From an uncultured Alphaproteobacteria bacterium (GTDB taxonomy: Bacteria; Pseudomonadota; Alphaproteobacteria; SP197), in NCBI GenBank assembly GCA_943787175.1, contig CALSLK010000023.1, positions 1 to 64,000 on the forward strand: DNA of 64,000 nt, in the 5' to 3' direction. The position numbers and the translations under genes are program-made. The notes under the pieces were generated by a model, which saw only the letters and a list, made by a program, of their open reading frames with translations, was not told the origin of the DNA and ran no database searches. Numbering within the stretch: the first letter of the stretch is position 1; every line of letters starts with the position of its first letter. Below, piece by piece: positions 55,833-64,000 of this stretch.

Positions 55833-57176
55833 ATGACCACGTTCAAGACCCCCACGCTTAGCCGCCGTGCTTTTGTTGGCGGCGTCACCGCCGGCTTGCT
55901 GACGCCGGGTTTTGCCGCCTATGCCCAGCTTCCCAGCAACCCTGATGTGGTCGTGATCGGCGCAGGTGCAGCTGGTCTGGCAGCGACCCGGGAACTGATG
56001 GACCGTGGTCTCGAGGTCGTCATGATCGAGGCCGATGGCCGCATTGGTGGCCGCGCCTACACCGACATGACCACCTTTGGTGTGCCCTATGACGTCGGCG
56101 CCCATTGGCTGCACGCTGATTCAGCCAACCCGTACAACCGTTACGGCAGGGACAACGGCTTCACGATCTATCCCGCCAAAGACGAATGGCGTTACTTCGA
56201 CAAGAACAACAACGAAGTCAGCGAAGACGAAGGCGACAAGATCTGGGATGACCTCAGCGACATGTATCGAGCCATCGGGCGAGCTTCCGACGGCGGCCGC
56301 GACATCTCCGCCGCCGAAGCGACCAGCTCGGTCACGGGCCCCTGGGCGGCCACAGCGGCCTTCAACATTGGCCCCTGGAGCATGGCCAAAGACATGACGG
56401 ATTTTTCCACCTCAGACTGGTGGAACACACCCGATGCCGGCCCCGACTGGTTCTGCACGGAGGGTTTTGGCACGCTGGTCGCCCATTATGGTGCCGGAAT
56501 TCCGGTTTCGCTTAACACCAAGGCGACCAAAATCGACTGGAGTGGCGACGGTGTCACCGTTGAAACCAATCAGGGTACGATCAGCGCCAAGGCCGTGATC
56601 GTCACAGTCTCCACGGGCGTTCTGGCAGCCGGGGACATCGAGTTTTCCCCTGCCCTGCCTGACAACAAGCAGCAGTCGTTCAGCGATATCTCCATGGGCA
56701 CCTACAACCACATCGCCCTGCAGTTCTCAAAAGACGTCTTCGAGATGGGCAATGACGGGTACCTGATCTATCAGGTGGCCGATGACGGCAAGGCCTTCGG
56801 CACGCTTTCCAATGCCGGCGGCCACGGCCTGGCCTATTGCGATGTCGGTGGCTCCTGGGCCACCGAACTGGAGCAGCAATCCGTCGAGGCGCGCATCGAT
56901 TATGCCCTGTCCAAGCTGCGTGACCTGCTGGGCAGCGACATCGACCAGGCCTTCATCAAGGGTGATGCCACATCCTGGGGCCAGAACCCTTTGACCCGTG
57001 GCTCCTATGCCTCAGCCGAACCCGGCGCCTATCGCATGCGTCAGGTCCTGCGCAACAGCGTCGGCGACCGCATCTTCTTTGCCGGTGAAGCCTGCCACCC
57101 CAGCCAGTGGGCCACGGTCGCCGGTGCCCATCTCTCGGGCCAGAGCGTTGCCAGCAACGTCGCCAGGGAACTCTAG
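55833..57176 (+). CDS. Tat-exported FAD-dependent amine oxidase
   Basis: Flavin monoamine-oxidase-like enzyme of 447 residues, starting at the ATG at 55833 with a GGAGAGAG ribosome site. Residues 1-33 form a Tat signal (SRRAFVGGVTAGLLTPGFAAYA), so it folds with FAD and acts in the periplasm. The FAD-binding domain has DVVVIGAGAAGLAATRELMDRGLEVVMIEADGRIGGRAYT. Substrate-domain blocks are VPYDVGAHWLHADSANP and ITVSTGVLAAGDIEFSPALP-like sequence, and the C terminus has FFAGEACHPSQWATVAGAHLSGQSVA. The amine substrate is unknown. It is flanked by two related TetR genes. Confidence 0.9.
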   Translation: MTTFKTPTLSRRAFVGGVTAGLLTPGFAAYAQLPSNPDVVVIGAGAAGLAATRELMDRGLEVVMIEADGRIGGRAYTDMTTFGVPYDVGAHWLHADSANPYNRYGRDNGFTIYPAKDEWRYFDKNNNEVSEDEGDKIWDDLSDMYRAIGRASDGGRDISAAEATSSVTGPWAATAAFNIGPWSMAKDMTDFSTSDWWNTPDAGPDWFCTEGFGTLVAHYGAGIPVSLNTKATKIDWSGDGVTVETNQGTISAKAVIVTVSTGVLAAGDIEFSPALPDNKQQSFSDISMGTYNHIALQFSKDVFEMGNDGYLIYQVADDGKAFGTLSNAGGHGLAYCDVGGSWATELEQQSVEARIDYALSKLRDLLGSDIDQAFIKGDATSWGQNPLTRGSYASAEPGAYRMRQVLRNSVGDRIFFAGEACHPSQWATVAGAHLSGQSVASNVAREL

Positions 57177-57177
57177 A

Positions 57178-57804
57178 TCAGACTGACCGTTCGGCCTCAA
57201 GGCCGCGCAGTAGTACATCGAGACCAAACGCGAACTCATCGTCGACATCCATTTTTGCGATGTCGGCGATGAGCGCCTCGCTAACCGGGAAGCTGCCGCC
57301 TTCAAGGCTTTTGGCCAACAACTCGCTGTCCTCGGGTGCCATCCATCCGGTGATCTCCTCGATGGCGAAGGTCTCGACATAGGCAAAGAGCAAGCGCACA
57401 GCCCGGACATTGGTTTTGGACGAGAAGCCGCCATCCCGGAGCGCGGCATAGAAGGCCTCGTAAACATGATGCTCGGCCGGAACCCAGTCTTCAAAGGAAA
57501 CGTAAACCTGAAAGCAGCCTGGGTGACGATGCGCCAGATCACGCAGGGCGTGACACAGGGCACGCACCCTGATCTGCCAGCTTCCCTGCGGCTGGGGTAG
57601 CGTACAATCACGCATCAACGCTTCCAGGACCGCCTGCATCAGCGCCTTGCGGTTGGGGATATGGTGGTAAAGCGCCATGGGATCGGCATCGAGCTCAGCA
57701 GCAAGACGGCGCATGCTAAAGCCCTTCTCGCCATCCCGGTCGAGCATGACCATCGCGGCATCCACGATACGCTGCTGTGAAAGACTGCCGCGTTGCGCCA
57801 TCAA
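57178..57804 (-). CDS. TetR family regulator, paralogue convergent with the amine oxidase
   Basis: 208-residue repressor whose stop meets the end of the amine oxidase. The HTH is IVDAAMVMLDRDGEKGFSMRRLAAELDADPMALYHHIPNRKALMQAVLEALM. The C-terminal domain matches the regulator at 55108-55785 (WQIRVRALCHALRDLAHRHPGCFQVYVSFEDW), so the two probably arose by duplication. A 12-bp direct repeat sits just upstream of its start and part of it recurs at 60562. It may respond to a related ligand and control the dienelactone hydrolase genes. Confidence 0.9.
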   Translation of the reverse strand: MMAQRGSLSQQRIVDAAMVMLDRDGEKGFSMRRLAAELDADPMALYHHIPNRKALMQAVLEALMRDCTLPQPQGSWQIRVRALCHALRDLAHRHPGCFQVYVSFEDWVPAEHHVYEAFYAALRDGGFSSKTNVRAVRLLFAYVETFAIEEITGWMAPEDSELLAKSLEGGSFPVSEALIADIAKMDVDDEFAFGLDVLLRGLEAERSV

Positions 57805-57817
57805 CTCTGCTCCCGGT

Positions 57818-57844
57818 GTCAGGCTGTCTACGGTCAGGCTATCT
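57818..57844. promoter_or_regulatory. Direct repeat upstream of the second TetR gene
   Basis: GTCAGGCTGTCT (57818-57829) and GTCAGGCTATCT (57833-57844) are near-identical copies at a 15-bp period, 14-40 bp upstream of the TetR start codon on the minus strand. The word CGGTCAGGCTATC including the second copy (57831-57843) occurs again at 60562-60574. A role as operator is inferred. Confidence 0.5.
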
Positions 57845-57896
57845 CACGCTGCAGAGGGAAGTTCAACAATGCGCCCTTGCGGCCCGGGCTTGAGCA

Positions 57897-58430
57897 TCAG
57901 TAACCATCGACAAGGTCCCGGCGATGATCATAGGTGGTGCCGATGACGATCACATACATAGAACCGGGCGAGCTCGTGGCTCGCATCTCCCGGTCTCTAC
58001 TCTTGGTCCAGGGCACCAGATAACCCTCCAATCTGGCACAGGATATCGGAGGGCTTTGAAAGGGTTGGGGGCCATCTTCGTCTTCAATCAACTGCACAGC
58101 GCCTTTGAGATAGTTCCCGAACCCTGGACTGATCGTGTAGTACAGAGGCACACGCACTTCGACCTGATGCTCTTCGTTAAGACGCATGGCAGCCGGATTC
58201 TTGAAGCGCCCAAGATAATCCAGCAATCCCTGAGCTAGGGTCGGTGTCATTTCACCTTCCAGGTCGTAGACACGATGGCGATTCGATTCGAGCACGCATT
58301 GCGGCGGCACAACAATCCACCCACGGAGATACCAGACGTAATCGACAAACACCCAAAGAGCGAAACACAGCACGAGAACTCTGGCGATGATTGCGCAAAG
58401 TTCTCCGAACGTCTCAGGATATCGGGTCAT
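57897..58430 (-). CDS. Unrecognised membrane-anchored protein
   Basis: 177 residues. One N-terminal membrane segment (ELCAIIARVLVLCFALWVFVDYVWYL, residues 10-35) is followed by a soluble part with VLESNRHRVYDLEGEMTPTLAQGLLDYLGRF, VEVRVPLYYTISPGFGNYLKGAVQL and a C-terminal basic segment. I recognise no family. Its start overlaps the end of the larger upstream gene by four bases (58427-58430), so the two products are likely made together and may interact. Both genes seem less codon-biased than their neighbours, though this was not measured. Confidence 0.65.
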   Translation of the reverse strand: MTRYPETFGELCAIIARVLVLCFALWVFVDYVWYLRGWIVVPPQCVLESNRHRVYDLEGEMTPTLAQGLLDYLGRFKNPAAMRLNEEHQVEVRVPLYYTISPGFGNYLKGAVQLIEDEDGPQPFQSPPISCARLEGYLVPWTKSRDREMRATSSPGSMYVIVIGTTYDHRRDLVDGY

Positions 58431-59569
58431 TCGCCGACCAGCCGCAAGCTGAAGGGCTGCGGTTTGCCGTTGACCAAGTGAATTGTGGCCTCAACTGGTT
58501 TTCGCCAGGTCGTTGTCACGACCCTGAAGGGCTTGGCTGGGCCATCCGTTTCCAGCAGATCAAGTCCGATGACCTGGCCCAGTGCAAAATCATAACGGTC
58601 GGTGACGCGGAAATCGATGAAGCCCGACACGTCGATTCTATTTCCTTGACGCTCGAGGATCAGATAGCCGAAGCCTTGTAAAGTCCCGCCACCAATGGAG
58701 ACTTGGGCCTCGCTGAGTACCTCTCCAAATCGGCCGTCGTCGCCAGCACCTTTAAAAACCTTTTCCCAAAGAACCCGCTGCTCCAACGGATCAGGCGGTC
58801 CGAACGGACGCCCGCCGACCACGATCCGGTCGCCATCCCGCATGTTCAATGTCGGGCTGCCGAAGGTCGTATCCGGCAGATCGCCAGCAAGCCATTCCTG
58901 GTAAAAGCCAACAACATCCGGCTCTGCTATGCGAACGCCTCCATAATCTTGAACGATTTCGCCAGGGATCGTCATGGGCCCTCCCGAGCCTTCTAGATAG
59001 TGGCGAAGGAGGCCTGCCGCTGTATCGTACCCGGCAGCATCGAACGCTGTTAAAACCCGGCGGGCATCACTCGCGGCCTGACGGCGAAGCGCTTCGTTTT
59101 CCATGGTGTCGAGATCGTCGTCTGTTGGATCGAAGAGTTCGACACCCTTGTCGCCGGACCGATTGCCGGCTTGCCGTAACCGGACTCCGTTGAATTGGCG
59201 CAACAGGGCCCGATCATGTTCGGCCTGGTTACCCACTTGCTCTTTGTCCGCCAGAACAGGGCTGCCTGGCTTGGCGGCCCGGCGCCCAGCATCAGACCCG
59301 GCTCTATCGGCGGACGAAACGGGCATCGAAAGCAGGGATCGCCCGTGCGTTCGCGTCTGCGCGGGCGCGCCATCATCTCTGGATCCGGGCTTGCCGGCGC
59401 TTGAGTGTATCCTTGGCGCCTCCCGGGACGGCTCGAACTGCTCGACCGTCGTTGCGTGGAGTTCCGGTGGTCCGATGCGAAAGCCCTGCGGGGGACTGTC
59501 CGGGCTGTCGTAAACGCGCTGGAACTGGCGGCGGACATGGGCGCGGTAGTCGGGGCGGCGATGTTGCAT
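58427..59569 (-). CDS. Unrecognised two-part protein with disordered N terminus
   Basis: 380 residues from the ATG at 59569, which has an AGGAGA ribosome site five bases upstream. Residues 1-120 are basic, Ser/Pro/Arg-rich and probably disordered. A helical segment (ENEALRRQAASDARRVLTAFDAAGYDTAAGLLRHYL) leads into a 180-residue domain rich in beta-like segments (LQGFGYLILERQGNRIDVSGFIDFRVTDRYDFALGQVIGLDLLE). No signal peptide or family is recognised. It is followed by a small membrane protein with a four-base overlap, and the DNA upstream (59610-59660) is AT-rich. Confidence 0.65.
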   Translation of the reverse strand: MQHRRPDYRAHVRRQFQRVYDSPDSPPQGFRIGPPELHATTVEQFEPSREAPRIHSSAGKPGSRDDGAPAQTRTHGRSLLSMPVSSADRAGSDAGRRAAKPGSPVLADKEQVGNQAEHDRALLRQFNGVRLRQAGNRSGDKGVELFDPTDDDLDTMENEALRRQAASDARRVLTAFDAAGYDTAAGLLRHYLEGSGGPMTIPGEIVQDYGGVRIAEPDVVGFYQEWLAGDLPDTTFGSPTLNMRDGDRIVVGGRPFGPPDPLEQRVLWEKVFKGAGDDGRFGEVLSEAQVSIGGGTLQGFGYLILERQGNRIDVSGFIDFRVTDRYDFALGQVIGLDLLETDGPAKPFRVVTTTWRKPVEATIHLVNGKPQPFSLRLVGE

Positions 59570-59755
59570 GGGATCTCCTCATGAGCATTTGCGTCATGAA
59601 GATCCGGATTCATGGTTGTAGCAAGAATTTTGTTCATTTTTTGTTCTCTTTCCGCATACAGACCATCATCGGCGGCAATTCGGGCAGCCAAGCGTCAGAG
59701 TCGTGGTCTTGCTGTGGCGCAACGCCGGTGCACCCAGAGCGTACCCTGATCGGCC

Positions 59756-60538
59756 CTACCCCAGATTCTCGTCCAGGAACGCCGTGGTGCGTTGCCAGGC
59801 AAGGGCCGCGTCGGCTTCGTCGTAGCGCGCGCTGGTGGGATTGGCGAAGGCGTGGTCGGCATCATACCAGAAAGTCGTGGCGTGCTTCTCAGCGGCCATC
59901 ATGGCGCCGGTGAAGCCATCGACCATGGCCTCGTTGATCCACTGGTCGCGCGTGGCGAAATGGCCCAGCACGGGTCCCTGCAATGCGCTGAGCTGTTCTG
60001 CTGTGCGATCGACATTGCCGTAATAGACGATGGTGGCATCAACGGATCGCGCCATCGAGGCATTGAGCGACCAGCCGCCGCCAAAACACCAGCCGACCGT
60101 TCCCACGGCATCGGTGGTGTCGTCGCGGGCGCGTAGCCAGTCGATCCAGGAGGCCAGGGTTTCGGTCGCATCGGCATCGTTGACCTGGTTCATGTAGGCA
60201 CGTGCGTCATCGGGATCATCGGCGACCTTGCCGCCGTAGAGGTCAATCGCAAGGGCACCGTAACCCTGGGCAACGAAATCGGCAGCCACGGCCTTGATGC
60301 TGTCGTTAAGGCCCCACCATTCGTGGATCAGCAGCACGCTGGCAGCCGGCGCGATCTGGGGCGCGCCCCAGGCGGCTGAAACGGCAAGGCCCGATTCGGT
60401 GGTAATCTCGACCGTTTCGAGTGAGGATGCTGCAGCACGCGCCGCATCCGGATTGGCCAGGACCGCAGCCAGGCCTCCGGCAGCAACTGGCGCCGTCATC
60501 AATTGTCCCAGAACCTCTCGTCGCGCGAACATGGTCAT
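59756..60538 (-). CDS. Tat-exported dienelactone hydrolase family protein
   Basis: Alpha/beta hydrolase of about 260 residues. MTMFARREVLGQLMTAPVAAGG gives a twin-arginine signal; the ATG at 60538 is only three bases from the GGGAG site, so the second ATG at 60532 is a good alternative. The dienelactone hydrolase features are VLLIHEWWGLNDSIKAVAADFVAQGYGALAIDLYGG, the nucleophile elbow GTVGWCFGGGWSL with Cys, an Asp in FATRDQWIN and His in WYDADHAFANPTS. Substrate unknown. It is divergent from a lipoprotein gene. Confidence 0.88.
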   Translation of the reverse strand: MTMFARREVLGQLMTAPVAAGGLAAVLANPDAARAAASSLETVEITTESGLAVSAAWGAPQIAPAASVLLIHEWWGLNDSIKAVAADFVAQGYGALAIDLYGGKVADDPDDARAYMNQVNDADATETLASWIDWLRARDDTTDAVGTVGWCFGGGWSLNASMARSVDATIVYYGNVDRTAEQLSALQGPVLGHFATRDQWINEAMVDGFTGAMMAAEKHATTFWYDADHAFANPTSARYDEADAALAWQRTTAFLDENLG

Positions 60539-60561
60539 GATCTCCCAAACTCTCCTGCCTG

Positions 60562-60578
60562 CGGTCAGGCTATCCCAC
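60562..60578. promoter_or_regulatory. Copy of the CGGTCAGGCTATC motif in a divergent promoter region
   Basis: CGGTCAGGCTATCCCAC at 60562-60578 matches 57831-57847 upstream of the second TetR gene in 16 of 17 positions. It lies between the divergent dienelactone hydrolase and phytase-like lipoprotein genes. A shared binding site for the TetR protein is a reasonable guess. Confidence 0.5.
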
Positions 60579-60611
60579 ACCGGGTCCTTCACAAGGCTCT
60601 GCATCCTCAAA

Positions 60612-61605
60612 TTGCCGTGTATCCGTGGCCTTGTCGCACTGGTACTGGGCACGCTGCTGCTGACGGGCTGCAACACCTACACGCGCGAGACCGGGCTGGA
60701 AGAGGTCACCAGCGTCAACATCGACCCGCGCAACCCGGGCGAGGTGAAGATCGGCGGCATGGTCTTTGTCGCCGGGTTCAACCTGGAGTATGGCGCACGG
60801 TTCTTCGGCGGACTTTCGGGCCTGCTGATTGCCGAAGACGGCAACAGCATGGTCGCCATCACCGACCACGGCGACTGGGTCGATGCCTCGCTCAGCCACG
60901 ATGCCCAGGGCCGCCTGACCGGTGTGAGCAACATCTCCATCCATTCCCTGATCGGTCTGGAAGGCGAGAACATCGATACCATTCTGGAGCCCAACGAGCG
61001 CGATGCAGAAGCCGTGACCGTCATGCCCGATGGCCGGGTCATGGTTGCGTTTGAACGGCGCCACCGTGTCTGGGTCTATGACAGCCTGTCGACGCGCGAC
61101 AATCCGCTGGAACTGGACCTGCCCGAAAACATCGTGCGCCTGCCCGGCAATGGCGGCATCGAGACCCTGGAGTTCCTGCCCGACGGGCGCCTGCTGATGA
61201 TCGCCGAGGAGCCCGTGGGTGCCGGCACGATCATCGATGCCTGGATCCTGGAGGACGATCTGGAATGGCGCTGGATCGGGTATCTGGTGAACGACGGCTT
61301 CAACGTGGTTGATGCCACCGCCCTGCCCGACGGCCGCGTCATGGTGCTGGAGCGCTGGTTTGCCGCCCCGGCCTCCCTGCGCATCCGCGTCCGCGAACTC
61401 ACGCCCGCCATGCTCGATGGCGGCGGGCCGCTGGACGGCACACCCATCACGCTGCTCAAGCAGAACCTGGTGATCGACAACTTCGAAGGCCTCGACCACC
61501 GCATCGGCCCCAATGGCGAGATCTATCTCTACATGGTGTCCGACGACAACTTCGAGCGACCTGTTCCAGGCGACCTACCTCTACCAGTTCCTTCTGCTGC
61601 CGTGA
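60612..61605 (+). CDS. Esterase-like/phytase-like lipoprotein, frameshifted near the end
   Basis: About 330-residue protein of the esterase-like activity of phytase type, a beta-propeller. The TTG at 60612 gives a lipoprotein signal (GLVALVLGTLLLTGC), with lipidation at the Cys; an ATG at 60537 in the same frame is an alternative start. Propeller blocks are VFVAGFNLEYGARFFGGLSGLLIAEDGNSMVAITDHGDWVDA, DAEAVTVMPDGRVMVAFERRHRV, IETLEFLPDGRLLMIAEE and FEGLDHRIGPNGEIYLYMVSDDNF. Removing one extra G near 61551 restores the end SDLFQATYLYQFLLLP and the stop at 61605. Confidence 0.87.
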
Positions 61606-62104
61606 GCGAGAGCCAGCGCAACGCTCAACCTGCGCGCGGCGACCGCCGAGGACCTCGACGCCTATTTCCTGCTCTTCTCCGAGGTCCAGGCCCTGCATGT
61701 CGCGGAGCGCCCGGACCTGTTCCAGCCGGCTGAGAATGTCTGCAGGCCTTCCGGCGTCACTTTGCAACGATGCCGTGGCGCAGGCCGCACAAGGAAATCG
61801 TCATCGCCTGGCTGGGCGATGATCCCGTCGGCGCGGTCCATTACGAGGTCACCAGCCTTGACCCCACCGGCGTCTATCTGATCGACCGGCCCATGCTCTG
61901 GATCGAGTCCATCGCCGTCCTGCCCCACCTGCGCCGCAAGGGCATCGCCTCGGCCCTGATCGACTCTGGTCCGCCAGGTCGCCGCCCAACAGGGCATCGC
62001 CGACCTGGGCCTGGAGGTCTGGTCGTTCAACGAGGGCGCCGCCAGGGCGTTCGAAGGCGGCAGGCCTCAGGGTCCACGCCACCACGATGCTGGGCGAGGT
62101 CTGA
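61602..62104 (+). CDS. GNAT family N-acetyltransferase, frameshifted
   Basis: About 165 residues. A GTG overlapping the previous stop (GTGA at 61602-61605) is the likely start. After frame correction the sequence runs LRAATAEDLDAYFLLFSEVQALHVAERPDLF, MPWRRPHKEIVIAWLGDDPVGAVHYEV, LWIESIAVLPHLRRKGIASALI (acetyl-CoA binding) and LGLEVWSFNEGA, ending TTMLGEV at 62104. Three or more indels lie near 61620, 61740, 61970 and 62065. It is coupled to the lipoprotein gene. Substrate unknown. Confidence 0.82.
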
Positions 62105-62128
62105 AGCTCTGCACCAGCCCGACGGATC

Positions 62129-62964
62129 TCAATCGATCAGGTGATCGCCGCCATCAAGAGCCAGCAGTTGGCCGGTCAACGAAGGTGTCTCCAGGATGAA
62201 GCGGATCGCATTGGCAAGGTCACCGGGACAGGCGCCATGTTCCAGAGGCAGTTGCCTGCAGCGATCGACAAAATCCTCTTCACTCTGACCGGCTTCAGGC
62301 AGGGTCGGGCCGGGCCCGATTGCATTGACCCGGACGTTTGGTGCCAACTCGCGCGCAAGAAGGCGTGTCGCGGTCCACAACGTGGATTTCGAGACGGAGT
62401 AACTGAGGTATCGCGGCCGGTTTGTGAGTACACGGGAATCGATGATGTTGATGATGTTGCCGCGCTTGCCGGCAGGCAGACCGGCAACAAACGCCTGACC
62501 CAACAGAACTGGCGCCAGCGCATTGACCGTTTGATGCCGGGACCATGATTCCGCGGTCAGGTCAGCGGCATCGTCCGCCTTCATAAATCGAGGCGTTGTT
62601 GATCAAAAGACCAAGCGGCCCCACAGCCTCAACGGCAAAGGCGTGGAGCTTACCCACGCCGTTTTTCAACCAGATCGCCCGAGACCGCCTCGGCAACACC
62701 ACCATGCCTCTGAATCTCCTGGCACGTGTCCTCGGCCTGACTGCGCGATGACCTGTAGTGAACCGCAACATGCCAGCCCAGACGACCCAACTCCACAGCT
62801 ACGGCACGGCCGATCCGCTGTGCCGAACCGGTCACCAGAACGCCGGGGTGACAGTTCATTCCCGCACGCCAGCCGCCAAACTCAGGCCGTGTCGTACCGA
62901 CCCGGCTGAGCGCGGATATGTCGCCACTGCCGCGCAGTGTGGATGGGGTTACAAGGTTGGACAT
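62129..62964 (-). CDS. SDR family reductase, FolM/pteridine-reductase-like, frameshifted
   Basis: Short-chain dehydrogenase of about 275 residues. The cofactor motif is VLVTGSAQRIGRAVAVELGRLGWHVAVHYRSS, where the Arg before IG is typical of FolM and pteridine reductases. After indels near 62665 and 62570 it continues with LGLLINNASIYE and the catalytic part NIINIIDSRVLTNRPRYLSYSVSKSTLWTATRLLARELAP, with a YxxxK pair. The end is SLTGQLLALDGGDHL. folE lies just upstream on the same strand, so a role in reducing dihydropterins is likely. Confidence 0.85.
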
Positions 62965-62983
62965 ATGTGGTTTCCCTGTCCGA

Positions 62984-63613
62984 CTAGCTCTCTACCGCAC
63001 TCAGAAATTCGCGCCGGGTCTCGGGATCGCTGCGGAAACGGCCGAGCAAACGGGTTGTCACCATGCCGACACCGGGCTTTTGCACCCCGCGGGTCGTCAT
63101 ACAGTGATGTTCGGCGCGTATCATGACGGCCACGCCCAGGGGATCGAGTACGTTCTGGAGCACATCGGCAATGTCGGTCGTCATGCGCTCCTGAATCTGC
63201 AGACGCTTGGCGAACACATCCACGACCCTGGCGATCTTGCTTATTCCCACCACACGATTACGCGGTAGATAGGCAATATGGGCCACGCCCACGATCGGAA
63301 CCATATGGTGTTCGCAATGGCTCTCGATCCGAATGTCCTTGAGAAGAACCATCTCGTCATAGCCACTGGTTTCTTCAAAGGTCCGTTCCAGAATGAGAGA
63401 CGGGTCCGCGTCATAACCACCAAAAAATTCACGGTAGGAACGGGCAACGCGGGACGGCGTATCGAGCAGCCCTTCGCGCCGGGGATTGTCTCCGGCCCAA
63501 CGAATCAAGACGCGGACGGCAGCTTCCACCTCCTTGATGTCAGGCGTGCCGTCTTCATCAAGAGTCGAAAGGTTGGTTTCAGCCAGATCGACAGGTTGCG
63601 ATGTTGCGTTCAT
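62984..63613 (-). CDS. folE: GTP cyclohydrolase I
   Basis: Makes 7,8-dihydroneopterin triphosphate from GTP, the entry to folate and tetrahydropterin synthesis. 209 residues from the ATG at 63613, which has a GGAGG ribosome site. Zinc ligands are in [22 protein letters not shown] and [38 protein letters not shown] and [19 protein letters not shown] are also family blocks. It is followed 19 bp later by the FolM-like reductase. Confidence 0.97.
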   Translation of the reverse strand: MNATSQPVDLAETNLSTLDEDGTPDIKEVEAAVRVLIRWAGDNPRREGLLDTPSRVARSYREFFGGYDADPSLILERTFEETSGYDEMVLLKDIRIESHCEHHMVPIVGVAHIAYLPRNRVVGISKIARVVDVFAKRLQIQERMTTDIADVLQNVLDPLGVAVMIRAEHHCMTTRGVQKPGVGMVTTRLLGRFRSDPETRREFLSAVES

Positions 63614-63697
63614 ATCCCCTCCAGGAACCACAAATCCAGTACGGGCCGACGTGGTGGTTGGATCACTGCTGCAACGGCATCCTCGCGTACCGCGTAA

Positions 63698-64000
63698 TCA
63701 GGATCCTCTGGCCATGAACGCCTGGAAGCTCAGGGTGTCATCCTTCTCGAGCGCACGCGCATAGGCCTGGTTGTTGGCCTGTTTTTCAAGAAATCCCTGC
63801 CGGGCCGTCAGACGCATTTCTCCTGACAGGCCGAAACCGCCGGCTTCCAGTTCGGCAAGAATGGCGCCATATCCCCGGTCGGCGGTGACGGCAGCATCCG
63901 GACCATGGCAGATCGAAGCAGGGTGGGTGACGTAGTTATAAAGCGGCTGCATGACGACCGGGAAACAACCCGCGCGATCAAGAAGCTGCAGGTTCACCAC
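63698..64000 (-). CDS. 3' part of an unrecognised gene
   Basis: The last 100 codons of a minus-strand gene that begins beyond the window; the GTG at the window edge is unlikely to be its true start. The visible part includes LLDRAGCFPVVMQPLYNYVTHPAS, DRGYGAILAELEAGGFGLSGEMRLT and FLEKQANNQAYARALEKDDTLSFQAF. I recognise no family. It precedes folE on the same strand with an 84-bp gap. Confidence 0.5.
   Translation of the reverse strand: MVNLQLLDRAGCFPVVMQPLYNYVTHPASICHGPDAAVTADRGYGAILAELEAGGFGLSGEMRLTARQGFLEKQANNQAYARALEKDDTLSFQAFMARGS

Noticed and set aside
58427..59691. Minus-strand frame 59050-59691 as a second gene upstream of the 380-residue protein
   Set aside because: It runs out of frame through the 380-residue gene, is rich in Ser/Ala/Arg without a pattern, and the strong ribosome site matches the other frame.

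Overview
The window is a contiguous piece of a high-GC alphaproteobacterial chromosome. By gene content it looks most like a Rhodospirillales or related lineage, but this is inference and no 16S or other decisive marker is present. Alphaproteobacterial signatures are: dnaX-ybaB-recR downstream of a small SRP RNA; bolA, a J-domain gene, cobS and cobT in a row; accA, malyl-CoA lyase, xerD, aroK, aroB and a TlyC/CorC-type gene in a row; argJ next to a periplasmic parvulin and secA; and a cyanide-insensitive type bd oxidase. Almost everything is chromosomal housekeeping. I see no prophage, insertion sequence, CRISPR array, tRNA or rRNA.

Layout. 1-1282: fmt and def (minus). 1392-5380: rmuC, two tandem SPFH/stomatin genes and nfeD (plus). 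5388-8620: an LprI-like secreted protein, recR, ybaB, dnaX and the SRP RNA (minus). 8717-10424: nudC and gloB. 10421-12070: pheA and kdsB. 12241-14431: a membrane-anchored dihaem cytochrome c and a divergent FolD. 14439-18521: zapE between two amidase-signature genes. 18794-22500: SirB1-like gene, cioA, cioB, a tiny DUF2474 subunit and DUF423. 22542-33147: HNH protein, MFS exporter, M20 hydrolase, TetR, two methyltransferases, two nitrilase-superfamily enzymes, grxC, comF, mutT and twin GNAT genes. 33225-41122: MATE pump, argJ, parvulin, secA, accA. 41279-46924: malyl-CoA lyase, xerD, a large periplasmic protein of unknown function with a tiny overlapping membrane-protein gene, aroK, aroB. 46963-55092: TlyC-like protein, AEC carrier, Rid protein, DUF2889, an Asp/Glu-racemase-superfamily enzyme, bolA, J-domain protein, cobS, cobT. 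55108-60538: an accessory-looking block with a Tat-exported amine oxidase flanked by two related TetR regulators, two unrecognised overlapping genes and a Tat dienelactone hydrolase. 60612-64000: phytase-like lipoprotein, GNAT, a pteridine-reductase-like SDR, folE, and a partial unknown gene.

Two things stand out beyond the gene list. First, three structured palindromic repeats (around 25.4, 34.6 and 41.2 kb) share conserved outer sequences while their inner stems differ in sequence but stay perfectly paired. Two of them supply stop codons to neighbouring genes. A separate hairpin-rich island separates secA from accA. Second, reading frames are intact from about 760 to 37,000 but broken by many single-base indels in fmt, secA, malyl-CoA lyase, xerD, tlyC, AEC, Rid, DUF2889, bolA, cobS, cobT and several genes at 61-63 kb. 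Because essential genes are hit and protein conservation resumes in a new frame each time, these are best read as sequence or assembly errors rather than pseudogenes. Regulatory features of interest are a tandem pair of 15-bp palindromes between the first TetR gene and the amine oxidase, and a 13-bp word shared by the upstream regions of the second TetR gene and the dienelactone hydrolase/lipoprotein pair.
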